Part shown: piece by piece, positions 32,950 to 41,848 of the stretch
Layout of the letters: every line of letters begins with the position of its first letter
How positions within the stretch are numbered: position 1 is the stretch's first letter
Assembly (NCBI RefSeq): GCF_022763245.1
Contig: NZ_JALEGV010000032.1
Location: 124,001-188,000 of the forward strand
From: Oricola sp.
Lineage (GTDB): Bacteria; Pseudomonadota; Alphaproteobacteria; Rhizobiales; Rhizobiaceae
DNA: 64,000 nucleotides
Reading direction: 5' to 3'
Notes under the pieces: model-generated
What the model saw: the letters and a program-made list of their open reading frames with translations, nothing else
Databases searched by the model: none
Told to the model about the DNA's origin: nothing
Made by a program: the position numbers and the translations under genes

Positions 32950-34014
32950 TCAGCCGCGGCCGGACAGCATCGGCTCGGTCATTGCAGCGGCATAGGCACG
33001 GGCCTGTTCCAGGAACGGGTCGTAGCTTTCCAGCACCCGGGCGACGTCCTCGCTCTGGCCGCGCAGCTCTTCCTTGACCTCGGCCCAGGCACCGCGCATC
33101 GCGTCGATCACGTCGTCGGGGAAGGGCATGAACTCCACCCCGTCGGCCTTCAGGGCCTGCAAGGCCTGTGCGTTCAGGTAATCGAACTGGGCGTGCATCT
33201 CGAGGGCTGCGGCGGACGCGGCGGCCTCGCAGATGGCCTGCAGATCGGCGGGGAGATCGGCCCAGGCGTCGGCATTGAAGACAACGGCCACGCCCGCGCC
33301 GGGCTCGGTCAGTGCCGGGAGGTAGCAGAGCTTCGTGATGCGCTGCAGGCCGAAGGCCTGGTCAAGCATCGGGCCGACCCATTCGGCCGCGTCGATCGCG
33401 CCGGACTGCAGCGACTGGAAGATTTCCGTCGGCGGCAGCAGGACGGCGTTGACGCCGAGCTTGCGGAAAGTCTCGCCGCCAAGGCCGGCGATGCGCATGT
33501 TGAGGCCCTTCAGACCGTCGAGGCTTTCGATGCGCTTCTTGAACCAGCCGCCGGACTGGGTGTTGGAGTTCCCCGAGTAGAAGGGCTTCATGTTGCGCTG
33601 CGCGTAGATGTCGTCCCAGATCGCCTGTCCGCCGCCGAATTTCAGCCACGCGACCTGCTCGTTGGAGGTCATGCCGAACGGCACGCCGGTGTACCAGTGC
33701 AGGGCGGGGTTCTTGCCGGCGGCGTAATAGGTCGGACCGTGGCCGACGGGCACGTTACCCTGCTGTACGGCATCCTCGACGCCGAAGGGCGGTACGAGTT
33801 CGCCGGCACCGTAGGTGGTCAGTTCGATGCGGCCGTCCGACATCGCCGAGACGAGTTCAGCGTATCGGGTGAGGTTGGTGCCGACGCCCGGGGCCGCCTT
33901 CGGGAAAGCGGAGGCCATGTTCCACTGGATCTTGCCTTGCGCGATGGCAGGAGCGGCAAGGGTGGATGCGGCGGCGATGCCTGCGCCGCTGGTCAGGAAG
34001 GTTCTGCGTTTCAC
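32950..34014 (-). CDS. TRAP transporter substrate-binding protein (DctP family)
   Basis: Periplasmic solute receptor, 354 residues, with a Tat-type signal (MKRRTFLTSGAGIAAAS, cleavage likely near AIAQ). The DctP fold is shown by WNMASAFPKAAPGVG, LKGLNMRIAGLGGETFRKLG and GAIDAAEWVGPMLDQAF, the last close to the alpha-keto-acid/TakP subgroup. It is the third gene of a DctQ-DctM-DctP operon on the minus strand, 33 nt after the permease. The ligand is probably an organic acid but is not determined. Confidence 0.9.
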   Translation of the reverse strand: MKRRTFLTSGAGIAAASTLAAPAIAQGKIQWNMASAFPKAAPGVGTNLTRYAELVSAMSDGRIELTTYGAGELVPPFGVEDAVQQGNVPVGHGPTYYAAGKNPALHWYTGVPFGMTSNEQVAWLKFGGGQAIWDDIYAQRNMKPFYSGNSNTQSGGWFKKRIESLDGLKGLNMRIAGLGGETFRKLGVNAVLLPPTEIFQSLQSGAIDAAEWVGPMLDQAFGLQRITKLCYLPALTEPGAGVAVVFNADAWADLPADLQAICEAAASAAALEMHAQFDYLNAQALQALKADGVEFMPFPDDVIDAMRGAWAEVKEELRGQSEDVARVLESYDPFLEQARAYAAAMTEPMLSGRG

Positions 34015-34047
34015 GATGGGTCCTCCACTCGGGGTTGAATTGATCGG

Positions 34048-35592
34048 TCAGCCAAAGATCACACCAGGCAGCCACGTGGCAAGCGGCGGAAATGCCGCAA
34101 GGATGCCGAGCGCCAGCAACTGCAGGATGACGAAAGGTATGACGCCGCGATAGATGTCGCCGGTGGTGATGCTGCGGGGCGCCGCGGACCGGAAATAGAA
34201 CAGCGCGAAGCCGAAGGGCGGCGTCAGGAAGGACGTCTGCAGGTTCATCGCCATCATCACCCCGAACCACACCGGCGAAATGTCGGCGCCGAGCACGGCC
34301 GGACCGAGCAGCGGTACGATTACATAGATGATCTCCACAGCTTCAAGGATGAAGCCGAGGAAGAACACGATCACCATGATGATTGCCAGGGCGGCAAAGT
34401 GGCCGCCAGGCAGGTGGCCGATCAACTGGCTGACCATGTGGTCGCCGCCGAAGCCGCGGAAAACCAGCGAAAGCAGCGACGCGGCGACGACGATGCCGAA
34501 CACCATGCCGGAGATCTTCATGGTTTCGCCGAACGCGCTCGGCAGCGTGCCCAAGCGCCACAGGCGCAGACCGGCGAGGAGGGTGCCGGCGGCTATGAGT
34601 ATGGCGGCGGCGATGGCGAACAACGTGGCGGGGGCGGCGCCGGAGCCGCGGCCGAGGCCGGCCATCTGCAGGGCGACGAGGGCGAAGGCGGCGAGGCCGG
34701 TGGCGACGAAGACGCTGCGCTCCCAGCGGCGTTCGGCATTGGTGAAGGCGGCGAGGAGGAGCGCGCCGATGGCGCCGAGGCCGGCGGCCTCCGTCGCGGT
34801 CGCGACGCCGCCGAGGATGGAGCCCAGGACCGCGAGGATCAGCAGCATCGGCGGCAGGAAGGTGTAGGCGATCTCGGCCCGCGAGACCGGCTGGGGCTTC
34901 GGCGGGCGCGGCGCGTCCTTGCGCGGGCGGAGCGAGAAGGCGAGCCACAGCGCGTAGAGCGCGACGAGCACCAGGCCGGGCACCAGCGCGCCGGCGAAGA
35001 GATCGCCGACCGACACCGGCAGCGGCGCGAAATTGCCGGCCTTCTGCTGGGCTTCCAGATAGGTGTTGCCGATCTGGTCGCCGAGCAGGACGAGCAGGAT
35101 CGAGGGCGGGATGATCTGGCCGAGCGTGCCCGACGCGCAGATCAGCCCGCTGGCGCTGCGCTTCGGGATGCCCGCGTCCAGCATCGGCTTCAGACCGACG
35201 AGGACCAGCATGACGACGGTCGCGCCGATGATGCCGGTCGCCGCGGCGATCATGGCCGAGAAGAGCAGGACGGACAGCCCCATGCCGCGCGGACTGCCGC
35301 CCATCATGCGCGCGAGGACGGCGAGCATGTTCTCCGCCAGCCGAGCCCGCTCCAGAAGCACGCCCATCAGCACGAAGAGCGGCACGGCCATCAGCAGGTT
35401 GTTCGACATGATGCCCCAGACCCGGGCGGGAAAGAAGCTCAGGAAGCCGAGGTCGAAGGCGCCGAACAGATGGCCGACGACTGCTGTCACGAAGGGAACG
35501 CCGGCGATCGCCAGCATGGCGGGAATGCCGCTCAGGATGCCGGCGAAGAGCCCGAGGACCATCGCCGCGAGAAAGACTTCCTGCAGGGTCAC
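34048..35592 (-). CDS. TRAP transporter large permease subunit (DctM family)
   Basis: Membrane permease of 514 residues, longer than the typical 430, with an extra central region (about 235-360) rich in hydrophobic helices. Conserved features: GILSGIPAMLAIAGVPFV, NLLMAVPLFVLMGVLLERA, GLICASGTLGQIIPPSILLVLLGDQIGNTYLEAQ, and the C-terminal MAMNLQTSFLTPPFGFALFYFRSAAP. It overlaps the DctQ gene by 4 nt. The enlarged middle matches the long DctM subgroup used with TakP-like receptors. Confidence 0.9.
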   Translation of the reverse strand: MTLQEVFLAAMVLGLFAGILSGIPAMLAIAGVPFVTAVVGHLFGAFDLGFLSFFPARVWGIMSNNLLMAVPLFVLMGVLLERARLAENMLAVLARMMGGSPRGMGLSVLLFSAMIAAATGIIGATVVMLVLVGLKPMLDAGIPKRSASGLICASGTLGQIIPPSILLVLLGDQIGNTYLEAQQKAGNFAPLPVSVGDLFAGALVPGLVLVALYALWLAFSLRPRKDAPRPPKPQPVSRAEIAYTFLPPMLLILAVLGSILGGVATATEAAGLGAIGALLLAAFTNAERRWERSVFVATGLAAFALVALQMAGLGRGSGAAPATLFAIAAAILIAAGTLLAGLRLWRLGTLPSAFGETMKISGMVFGIVVAASLLSLVFRGFGGDHMVSQLIGHLPGGHFAALAIIMVIVFFLGFILEAVEIIYVIVPLLGPAVLGADISPVWFGVMMAMNLQTSFLTPPFGFALFYFRSAAPRSITTGDIYRGVIPFVILQLLALGILAAFPPLATWLPGVIFG

Positions 35593-36092
35593 TCGATCAC
35601 GTCCTTTGCAGCGCGGGGACGCAAGGTCGCGGCAATGCCCTGAACGATGGTGAGCGCCGCGGCCACGGGCAGGGCGGTCTTGACCACGAACAGGCCTTCC
35701 AGCCCGCCGGTCTCCAGCGAGCCTTCGAGGATCGACCAGCTATAGGCGAGTTCGGACCAGTAGGCCCAGATGATCAGGCCGAAGACCGGGATCAGGAAGA
35801 GGAGGAGCGCCAAGCGGTCGGCCCAGACGGCATAGCTTGCGGGCATGCGCTCGGAGACGATCTCGACGCGCACATGCCCGTCGCGCGCCAGGCAGACGGG
35901 AATGGCGAAGATGAGGAAGACGGCGAAGGCGTAGCCCGCGAGGTCCTGCAGGCGGATGAAGCCGGTGGCGAACCCGTAGCGCAGCACGACGATCGTCAGA
36001 ACGGCAGCGACCAGCACCACACCCGCCAGCGCGCACACCGCGCGGGCGAAACGGTCGAGCATGTCGCTCAATGCCAGGAAATGTCGGCGCAT
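35589..36092 (-). CDS. TRAP transporter small permease subunit (DctQ family)
   Basis: Small membrane subunit, 167 residues from the ATG at 36092, with four hydrophobic segments (about 18-38, 50-68, 90-110, 135-155). The family-typical TGFIRLQDLAGYAFAVFLIFAIPVCLARDGHVRVEI block is present. A GTG at 36131 and an ATG at 36061 are alternative starts; none has a strong SD. First gene of the TRAP operon, divergently spaced 74 nt from the AraC regulator stop on the same strand. Confidence 0.85.
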   Translation of the reverse strand: MRRHFLALSDMLDRFARAVCALAGVVLVAAVLTIVVLRYGFATGFIRLQDLAGYAFAVFLIFAIPVCLARDGHVRVEIVSERMPASYAVWADRLALLLFLIPVFGLIIWAYWSELAYSWSILEGSLETGGLEGLFVVKTALPVAAALTIVQGIAATLRPRAAKDVIE

Positions 36093-36165
36093 GGACGGGA
36101 CTCGGAATTGCCGTCGCACTCCAACCACCACGGCGCCGGTCAGTCAATGACGCGGGCGGGTCCGA

Positions 36166-37221
36166 TCACGCACTTTGCAGCGCCTTTTCGCGATATTGCG
36201 ACGGGCTCATCCCGGTGCGCTCGCGAAACGCGCGGTTGAAGGGCGCGAGAGAGGCGTAGCCGAGATCGAAGGCGAGGCTGGTGATCTGGTCCCGGGCCGT
36301 TTCCGGCGTCGACAGCCGCCGGGTGGCTTCGTCGATCCTGTAATCGTTGATGAAGGCGGCGAAGTTGCGATAGCCGAGGCCCTTGTTGATGAGCCGGCGC
36401 AGGCGGTGCTCGGGCATGTTCATCTGCTTGGCGAGTTCGCCGATCGTCAGGCCGGAGCTCAGATAGACGCCGTTGGACATCAATTCCTGCAGCCGGGCGA
36501 GATCGAACCGGTCGGCGGCGGTCTCGCCGGTTTCCGGCGACGGCGCCTTCACCACCGATTGCGGCATGAGCGACTTGCGCACCGTGGTGATGCCGAACCC
36601 GAAGGCGGCCGTCACCGCGAACAGCACGAAGGCGATGGCGAGCGAGCCGAGCGGGTCGTCGTTCATCTGGAGCAGTTCGTAGAATTCGATCGCGGCGATC
36701 CCCAGGCAGACCGCAGGAACGAGGGCGACCACGATGTTCGTGAACTGGCGTCTTGCCGCGACGAGATCGTCGCAGAGGCTGCGCCGCGTGATGCGCAGGA
36801 TGTGGGCCATCATGGCGAACACGATGACGATGTGGGCGACCCTCGAGAACTGCTCGGAGGCGGGGAAGGGAATGCAGGCCAGGTAGAGGAGCGCGATCAC
36901 GACGAGCGGCACGGCCATCAGCGGCTTCAGTTCGAACTCGTCGTCGAAGATGGCCATGATGAAGAGCCAGAAGAAGGCCGGCGAGAGAAGCGCGAAGAGC
37001 TTGACGGGGACATAGACCGGGCCGAGCGCGTCCTGGATGAGATCGTTGCACAAGACGGCGTAGTCGGCCGCGCCGAGCGCGAAGAGGGCGCCGATGACGG
37101 TGACGGGACGCAGCGGCCTGATGGACAGCAGCAGCCCCGCCATCAGCACGCTGATGCCGGCGGCGCCGCCGCGCAGGGCGAATTCGGCGATCAGGGCCAG
37201 GGGGACGGTCTGAGTCTCCAT
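36166..37221 (-). CDS. AraC-family regulator with multi-pass membrane sensor domain
   Basis: 351 residues. The N-terminal about 220 residues hold seven hydrophobic segments, and the C-terminal about 100 residues are an AraC helix-turn-helix domain (LTIGELAKQMNMPEHRLRRLINKGLGYRNFAAF, SLAFDLGYASLAPFNRAFRERTGMSPSQYR). It is therefore a membrane-bound one-component regulator. It lies directly upstream of the TRAP operon on the same strand (74 nt) and may control uptake of that transporter's ligand. A CTATC-A-GATAG dyad at 37225-37235 lies just upstream of its start. Confidence 0.85.
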   Translation of the reverse strand: METQTVPLALIAEFALRGGAAGISVLMAGLLLSIRPLRPVTVIGALFALGAADYAVLCNDLIQDALGPVYVPVKLFALLSPAFFWLFIMAIFDDEFELKPLMAVPLVVIALLYLACIPFPASEQFSRVAHIVIVFAMMAHILRITRRSLCDDLVAARRQFTNIVVALVPAVCLGIAAIEFYELLQMNDDPLGSLAIAFVLFAVTAAFGFGITTVRKSLMPQSVVKAPSPETGETAADRFDLARLQELMSNGVYLSSGLTIGELAKQMNMPEHRLRRLINKGLGYRNFAAFINDYRIDEATRRLSTPETARDQITSLAFDLGYASLAPFNRAFRERTGMSPSQYREKALQSA

Positions 37222-37307
37222 GCGCTATCAGATAGTCGATCCGCCGGCCTGCGAAAAGAAGCCGGCGGGTTTCCGGTCAATGCCGATAGCGACTGCCTGA
37301 CGTCAGG

Positions 37308-37577
37308 TCAGAAGCCGAAGGCGGGATTGACGGGGGCGGCCGGATAACGGGGCGCCTTTTCGCCTTCGGTGACGCGGCAGACGATGCCGGCGTTCGGGGC
37401 GTTCGGGTCGCAGGCGCTGGCGCCCGCCGGGATCGAGCCGGTGGTGCGGGTGTCGACCAGCGTGTGCTGCGGCTTCTTCACCTCTTCGGCGACAGCGGGC
37501 TGAAGGGCGGCAGTCGCGGCGACGAGGCCAAGGAGTGCGGCGGCGAGAGGCGTGTGGCGGGAACGGGTGTTCATCAT
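37308..37577 (-). CDS. Small secreted hypothetical protein
   Basis: 89 residues with a Sec signal peptide (positively charged N-terminus, hydrophobic LAAALLGLVAATAALQ, cleavage near AVA-EE at about residue 30). The mature about 59 residues are proline-rich with two Cys (SACDPNAPNAGIVCRV) that could form a disulfide. No family recognised. The TTTCGGAATCG direct repeats lie about 80-130 nt upstream of its start. Confidence 0.6.
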   Translation of the reverse strand: MMNTRSRHTPLAAALLGLVAATAALQPAVAEEVKKPQHTLVDTRTTGSIPAGASACDPNAPNAGIVCRVTEGEKAPRYPAAPVNPAFGF

Positions 37578-37998
37578 CTTGTCCTTTCATTCGGCGCAGC
37601 GGGGAGGGCATGGCCGTGACGACGAGATGGGGGACCGGCGGGCGGAGGGCCGCGCGAATTTCGGAATCGCGGGGCGATTTTCGGAATCGATCAGAGGTTT
37701 TCGGAATCGAACGGCCGCTCTCCGACCGCGCGGCGGGTGCGGAATTTGCAGATGTTGCCGGGAGGGTTCCGGCCGCGCCGGACGGCGGCGTTCCTTCACG
37801 CGGGGATATCGGCCCTCATGGCCACTTGAAAGGCCGTCGGGGGCTGATAGATTTCGGCCATGACCATGAAACCGACCACGCGCACATTGCACAGCGAATT
37901 GCTTCTGTTGTGCGCCCGCATCGGCTACTCGCCACCGGCCCGCTCCTGATCGCATCCGTGGCGCCAAGGCGCCGACTTGTCTTCTTCAGGAGGTTTCG
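37578..37998. other. Intergenic region between the small secreted protein and the aminotransferase gene
   Basis: 421 nt with no supported gene. A 29-codon ATG frame at 37861 is too weak to call. The striking feature is the triple 20-bp-period repeat at 37659-37709. An SD (AGGAGG) lies 6 nt upstream of the aminotransferase ATG. Confidence 0.5.
37659..37709. repeat. Three direct repeats of TTTCGGAATCG at exact 20-bp period
   Basis: The 11-mer TTTCGGAATCG occurs at 37659-37669, 37679-37689 and 37699-37709, with starts exactly 20 bp apart and different spacer sequences. Equal helical phasing with diverged spacers suggests a protein-binding array rather than a simple tandem duplication. It may serve the leftward small secreted gene or the rightward aminotransferase gene. 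Confidence 0.7.
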
Positions 37999-39372
37999 AT
38001 GACCCATCAGAACTACACGCTCGAGCAGTTGCGCGCGATCGACAATGCGCATCACCTGCATCCCTTCACCGACCACAAGGACCTGCGCGAGGCCGGCACG
38101 CGCGTCATCTCGCGCGCCGACGGGCCGTTCGTCTACGACACCGAAGGCCATGAAATCCTCGACGGCATGGCCGGCCTCTGGTGCGTCAATGTCGGCTACG
38201 GCCGCGAAGAGCTGGTCGAGGCGGCGGCCGAACAGATGCGCGAGCTGCCCTATTACAACGCCTTCTTCCGCTGCACGACGCCGACCCCGGCGCTGTTGGC
38301 GCAGAAGCTCGCCGAAATCGCGCCGGCCCATGTCAACCAGGTGTTCTACGGTTCGTCCGGCTCGGAGGCCAACGACACGGCCTTGCGGCTCGTGCGCCAC
38401 TACTGGGCGCTGGAGGGCAAGCCGGAAAAGAACATGATCATCTCGCGCAACTGGGCCTATCACGGCTCGACCGTCGCCGGCACGTCTCTGGGCGGCATGG
38501 CGGCGATGCGCGAGCAGCTGTACGGCGCGGTGCCGAACATTCGCCACGTGATGTGCCCCTATGCCTATGAGAACGCGCATCCGGGCGAGAGCGATCACGA
38601 TTTCGGCCTGCGCGCGGCAAAGGCCGTCGAGGACGCGATCCTGGAAGCCGGGCCGGAGAACGTTGCCGCCTTCATCGGCGAGCCGATCCAGGGCGCCGGC
38701 GGCGTGAAGATCCCGCCGGCCAGCTACTGGCCGGAAATCCAGCGCATCTGCGACGAATACGACGTGCTGCTCATGCTCGACGAGGTGATCACCGGTTACG
38801 GGCGCACGGGCGAATGGTTCGCCGCGCAGTCCATGAACATCAAGCCGGACACGATGACGACGGCGAAGGGCCTGACGTCGGGCTACCAGCCGCTTTCGGC
38901 GCTGCTGGTGGGCGACCGGATCGCCAACACGCTGGTGGAGAAGGGCGGCGAGTTCAATCACGGCTACACCTATTCCGGCCATCCGGTGGCCTGCGCCGTC
39001 GCGTTGAAGAACATCGAGATCATTGCGCGCGAAGGCCTGGTCGATCGGGTGCGCGAGGAGACCGGGCCCTATCTGCGCGAGGCGCTGCAGGCCGGGCTCG
39101 GCGATCACCCGATGGTGGGCGAGATCCGCACCTTCGGCTTCCTGGCGGGGATCGAGGTGGTCAAGGACAGGGACACGCGCGAGCGGTTCCAGCCGGAGGG
39201 CACGGCGCCGGTGGTCATTCGCGACCACGCCATCGCCAACGGCATGATGATGCGCGCCGTGATGGACACGATGATCATGTCGCCGCCGCTGATCTGGACG
39301 AAGGACACGATCGACATGGCCGTGGACCGCATCCGCACGGCCTTCGACATCGCGGCGAAAGAGCTGCGCTGA
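37999..39372 (+). CDS. Class III omega-amino-acid/putrescine:pyruvate aminotransferase (SpuC-like)
   Basis: PLP-dependent transaminase of 457 residues. It is strikingly like SpuC: HHLHPFTDHKDLREAG at the start, ILDGMAGLWCVNVGYGREEL, RELPYYNAFF, GEPIQGAGGV, LMLDEVITGYGRTGEWF, and PLP lysine in TTAKGLTSGYQP near residue 290. Likely substrates are putrescine, beta-alanine or similar amines with pyruvate as acceptor; specificity is not decided. AGGAGG precedes the ATG. A terminator in the convergent gene's 3' end follows. Confidence 0.87.
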   Translation: MTHQNYTLEQLRAIDNAHHLHPFTDHKDLREAGTRVISRADGPFVYDTEGHEILDGMAGLWCVNVGYGREELVEAAAEQMRELPYYNAFFRCTTPTPALLAQKLAEIAPAHVNQVFYGSSGSEANDTALRLVRHYWALEGKPEKNMIISRNWAYHGSTVAGTSLGGMAAMREQLYGAVPNIRHVMCPYAYENAHPGESDHDFGLRAAKAVEDAILEAGPENVAAFIGEPIQGAGGVKIPPASYWPEIQRICDEYDVLLMLDEVITGYGRTGEWFAAQSMNIKPDTMTTAKGLTSGYQPLSALLVGDRIANTLVEKGGEFNHGYTYSGHPVACAVALKNIEIIAREGLVDRVREETGPYLREALQAGLGDHPMVGEIRTFGFLAGIEVVKDRDTRERFQPEGTAPVVIRDHAIANGMMMRAVMDTMIMSPPLIWTKDTIDMAVDRIRTAFDIAAKELR

Positions 39373-39381
39373 TCCGGCGCT

Positions 39382-39424
39382 GCCTCGCCGCGCCTAATTG
39401 TAGAGTGCGGCGAGGCGCTTGTTT
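39382..39424 (+). terminator. Rho-independent terminator embedded in the 3' end of the convergent DUF922 gene
   Basis: GCCTCGCCGC and GCGGCGAGGC arms (10 bp, 15-nt loop) followed by GCTTGTTTT on the plus strand. The right arm and T-tract are also the last codons of the DUF922 gene on the minus strand. Confidence 0.7.
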
Positions 39425-39960
39425 TCGGCGGCGTCGAAGGCGAGCTGGGCGCGATTGTGATCACGCTTGACGCGCTTGAGCACCTGCTGGCCGGCCGCGT
39501 CCAGCGCCTCGCAGGTCTTCCTGGGCGCAAGCGCCTCCAGCTGCTCGCCGAGCTTGCGGGCATGTTCCTCGGCGATGTCGATATGCACCTGCTCGTGCTC
39601 GCGCGCATATTCGGCGAGGAACCGCCAGGCGGTGCGCAGGCCGGGGTCGCTCGAATTCTGGTTGCTCCAGCGCGGCAGCGTGATGTTGGCGTCGATGCGG
39701 AACCTGGCCGTCTTGTAGCTGCAGCCGGTGTCCGACTTGTCGTAGGAAATCGCGACGGGAACGAACTTGATCGCCGCCGAGGCGAGCGCGTGGCCCTTCA
39801 TCGGGCCCTTGGTGGCGATCTCGCGGTCGAGGTCGGCGCCGGTCTTGCCGCCGATGGAATAATAGGTCGTGGTCACGCGCGAACTGGTGGACGTGCAGGC
39901 GCTCACCGCCGCGAGCACGGCGGCCAAAACTCCGAATTTTCCGATCGATATCGAGCGCAT
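39394..39960 (-). CDS. DUF922 lipoprotein, putative Zn-dependent protease
   Basis: 188 residues with a lipoprotein signal (AAVLAAVSAC, lipid-bearing Cys22). The mature domain matches DUF922, a predicted secreted metallopeptidase family, with a HEQVH motif (HExxH zinc site, about residue 121) after LRTAWRFLAEYARE. The N-terminal strand TTYYSIGGKTGADLDREI is characteristic. It would be anchored in the inner or outer membrane facing the periplasm. Monocistronic. Confidence 0.83.
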   Translation of the reverse strand: MRSISIGKFGVLAAVLAAVSACTSTSSRVTTTYYSIGGKTGADLDREIATKGPMKGHALASAAIKFVPVAISYDKSDTGCSYKTARFRIDANITLPRWSNQNSSDPGLRTAWRFLAEYAREHEQVHIDIAEEHARKLGEQLEALAPRKTCEALDAAGQQVLKRVKRDHNRAQLAFDAAENKRLAALYN

Positions 39961-40390
39961 GCGATTCCGGCGTCCGAATTCCCCTCATTTCTCATTACCC
40001 GATATGCGGTGGGTAGCCAGCGAAAAAGCGCGGTCGGGTGACGCGACGGCGCGTCGCGGGTTTCGGCCGGTTGGCGGCGGGGTCGGCGCGCCCCGGCTTG
40101 TTAACTGAAAAAACTGCCGGATTTAGGTTTGCTTAAGGTCTCAATAACCTCGTGGTAACCCTGTCGCGCCTAAAGTCCGTATCGAGGCAGACAGTCGATG
40201 CCTCGATCTCCGGAGAAGGTACTGCGTACCGGAGCTTGTACTTCCGCCGCGTATTTTGGTGGAGCCAACACTGCCGGTTTGCCGGCGGCCGCATGTGACG
40301 TTCGCGTTGCCTGCGGTTCTGGTGTATCCGCCGCCTCGCAGCGCCGGTTTCTCTTTCCCGATCCATCCAGATGTTCTAGGGCCACTCGTC
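39961..40390. other. Intergenic region upstream of cobQ, with structured segment but no B12 box
   Basis: 430 nt between the divergent DUF922 and cobQ genes. I find no cobalamin-riboswitch core (no GCCACTG or B12 box). Two consecutive hairpins lie at 40180-40233, listed separately. Frames open across this region have no recognisable product. A promoter is likely in the AT-richer stretch near 40100-40160 (TTGTTAACTGAAAAAAC). Confidence 0.5.
40180..40233 (+). ncRNA. Two adjacent predicted RNA hairpins upstream of cobQ
   Basis: Hairpin 1: ATCGAGGC and GCCTCGAT (8 bp, 11-nt loop). Hairpin 2: CTCCG and CGGAG outside GTAC-TGC-GTAC, with a bulge. They lie about 160 nt upstream of the cobQ ATG. No T-tract follows, so this is not a simple terminator; a leader element or small RNA is possible. 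Confidence 0.35.
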
Positions 40391-41845
40391 ATGGCCAGAG
40401 CGATCATGTTTCAGGGGACGGGGTCCGATGTCGGCAAGACGGTGCTGGTCGCGGGGCTGTGCCGGCTGCTGGCCAATCGCGGCATGACCGTGCGCCCCTT
40501 CAAGCCGCAGAACATGTCGAACAACGCCGCGGTGGCCGCCGACGGCGGCGAGATCGGCCGGGCGCAATGGCTGCAGGCGCTGGCCTGCCGCACCGAACCG
40601 TCGGTGCACATGAACCCGGTCCTGTTGAAGCCGCAAAGCGATCACGGCAGCCAGATCGTCGTGCACGGCACGGTGCGCGGCGCGGCGCGGGGGCGCGACT
40701 ACCAGGCCTTGAAGCCGCAATTGCTGGCGAGCGTGCTCGACAGTTTCGAGCGCCTCACCGGGCAGGCCGACATCGTGCTGGTGGAGGGGGCCGGTTCGCC
40801 GGCCGAGATCAATCTGCGCGCCGGCGACATCGCCAATATGGGCTTTGCGACGGCGGCCGGCGTGCCCGTCATCCTCGTCGGCGACATCGACCGGGGCGGG
40901 GTGATCGCCTCGCTGGTGGGCACGCATGCGATCCTGCCGGAGAGCGACCGCGCGATGATCCGCGGCTTCCTGATCAACAAGTTCCGCGGCGATGTGAGCC
41001 TGTTCGACGACGGGCTGGAGGCGATCGAACGCTTCACCGGCTGGCGCTCCTTCGGCGTGCTGCCGTGGCTGAAGGACGTGTCGCGGTTGCCGGCGGAGGA
41101 TTCGGTCGCGCTGGAGCGCCTCTCGGCCGGCGGCGGGGCGGGCGTGACGATCGCGGTGCCGGTCCTCGACCGGGTGGCGAATTTCGACGATCTTGACCCG
41201 CTGGCGGGCGAGCCGGGCGTCGAGGTCGTGTTCGTGCGGTCCGGCGAAAGGCTGCCGGCGCATGCGGCGGCGATCGTGATCCCGGGGTCGAAGTCGACCG
41301 TTTCCGACCTGCTTAGGTTCCGCGACAATGGCTGGGACCGCGACATCGCCGCCCATGTCGCGCGCGGCGGCCACGTGGTCGGGATCTGCGGCGGCTACCA
41401 GATGCTCGGCCGTGTCGTGCGCGATCCGCTCGGCATCGAGGGCGGGGCGAGCGAGGCCGAGGGGCTGGGGCTGCTCGACGTCGAGACCGAGATGGCGCCG
41501 GAGAAGCGGGTCGAGACCGTCGCGGCGCGATCGGTCCGCCACGACGTCGCGCTGTCCGGCTACGAGATCCATCTCGGCGTGACCACGGGCCCGGATTGCG
41601 TCAGGCCGGCGCTTCTCGTCGAGGGCAGGCCGGATGGCGCTGTCTCGGAGAGCGGGCGGGTGTTCGGGACCTATCTGCACGGCCTGTTCGACAGCGGCGC
41701 GTTCCGGGCGGCGTGGCTCGGCGAACTGGGCGCCGCGTCGCATGGCGGCGACCATCGCGCGATCGTCGAGGCGGCGCTGGACGCGATCGCCGCGCAGATG
41801 GAAGAGCATCTGGACGTGGAGGGGCTGCTCGCGGTCGCCGGATGA
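40391..41845 (+). CDS. cobQ: Cobyric acid synthase CobQ
   Basis: Glutamine- and ATP-dependent amidation of side chains b, d, e and g of adenosylcobyrinic a,c-diamide. 484 residues. N-terminal DTBS-like P-loop ([19 protein letters not shown]), [12 protein letters not shown], and a C-terminal class-I amidotransferase domain with nucleophile Cys in [12 protein letters not shown] (about residue 333) and His in [10 protein letters not shown]. The ATG at 40391 is the start matching family length. It is transcribed alone; its 3' end converges with the diguanylate cyclase gene 3 nt away. Confidence 0.95.
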   Translation: MARAIMFQGTGSDVGKTVLVAGLCRLLANRGMTVRPFKPQNMSNNAAVAADGGEIGRAQWLQALACRTEPSVHMNPVLLKPQSDHGSQIVVHGTVRGAARGRDYQALKPQLLASVLDSFERLTGQADIVLVEGAGSPAEINLRAGDIANMGFATAAGVPVILVGDIDRGGVIASLVGTHAILPESDRAMIRGFLINKFRGDVSLFDDGLEAIERFTGWRSFGVLPWLKDVSRLPAEDSVALERLSAGGGAGVTIAVPVLDRVANFDDLDPLAGEPGVEVVFVRSGERLPAHAAAIVIPGSKSTVSDLLRFRDNGWDRDIAAHVARGGHVVGICGGYQMLGRVVRDPLGIEGGASEAEGLGLLDVETEMAPEKRVETVAARSVRHDVALSGYEIHLGVTTGPDCVRPALLVEGRPDGAVSESGRVFGTYLHGLFDSGAFRAAWLGELGAASHGGDHRAIVEAALDAIAAQMEEHLDVEGLLAVAG

Positions 41846-41848
41846 GCG

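Noticed and set aside
37861-37950. 29-codon ATG frame upstream of the aminotransferase
   Set aside because: Too short, no SD, no recognisable sequence.
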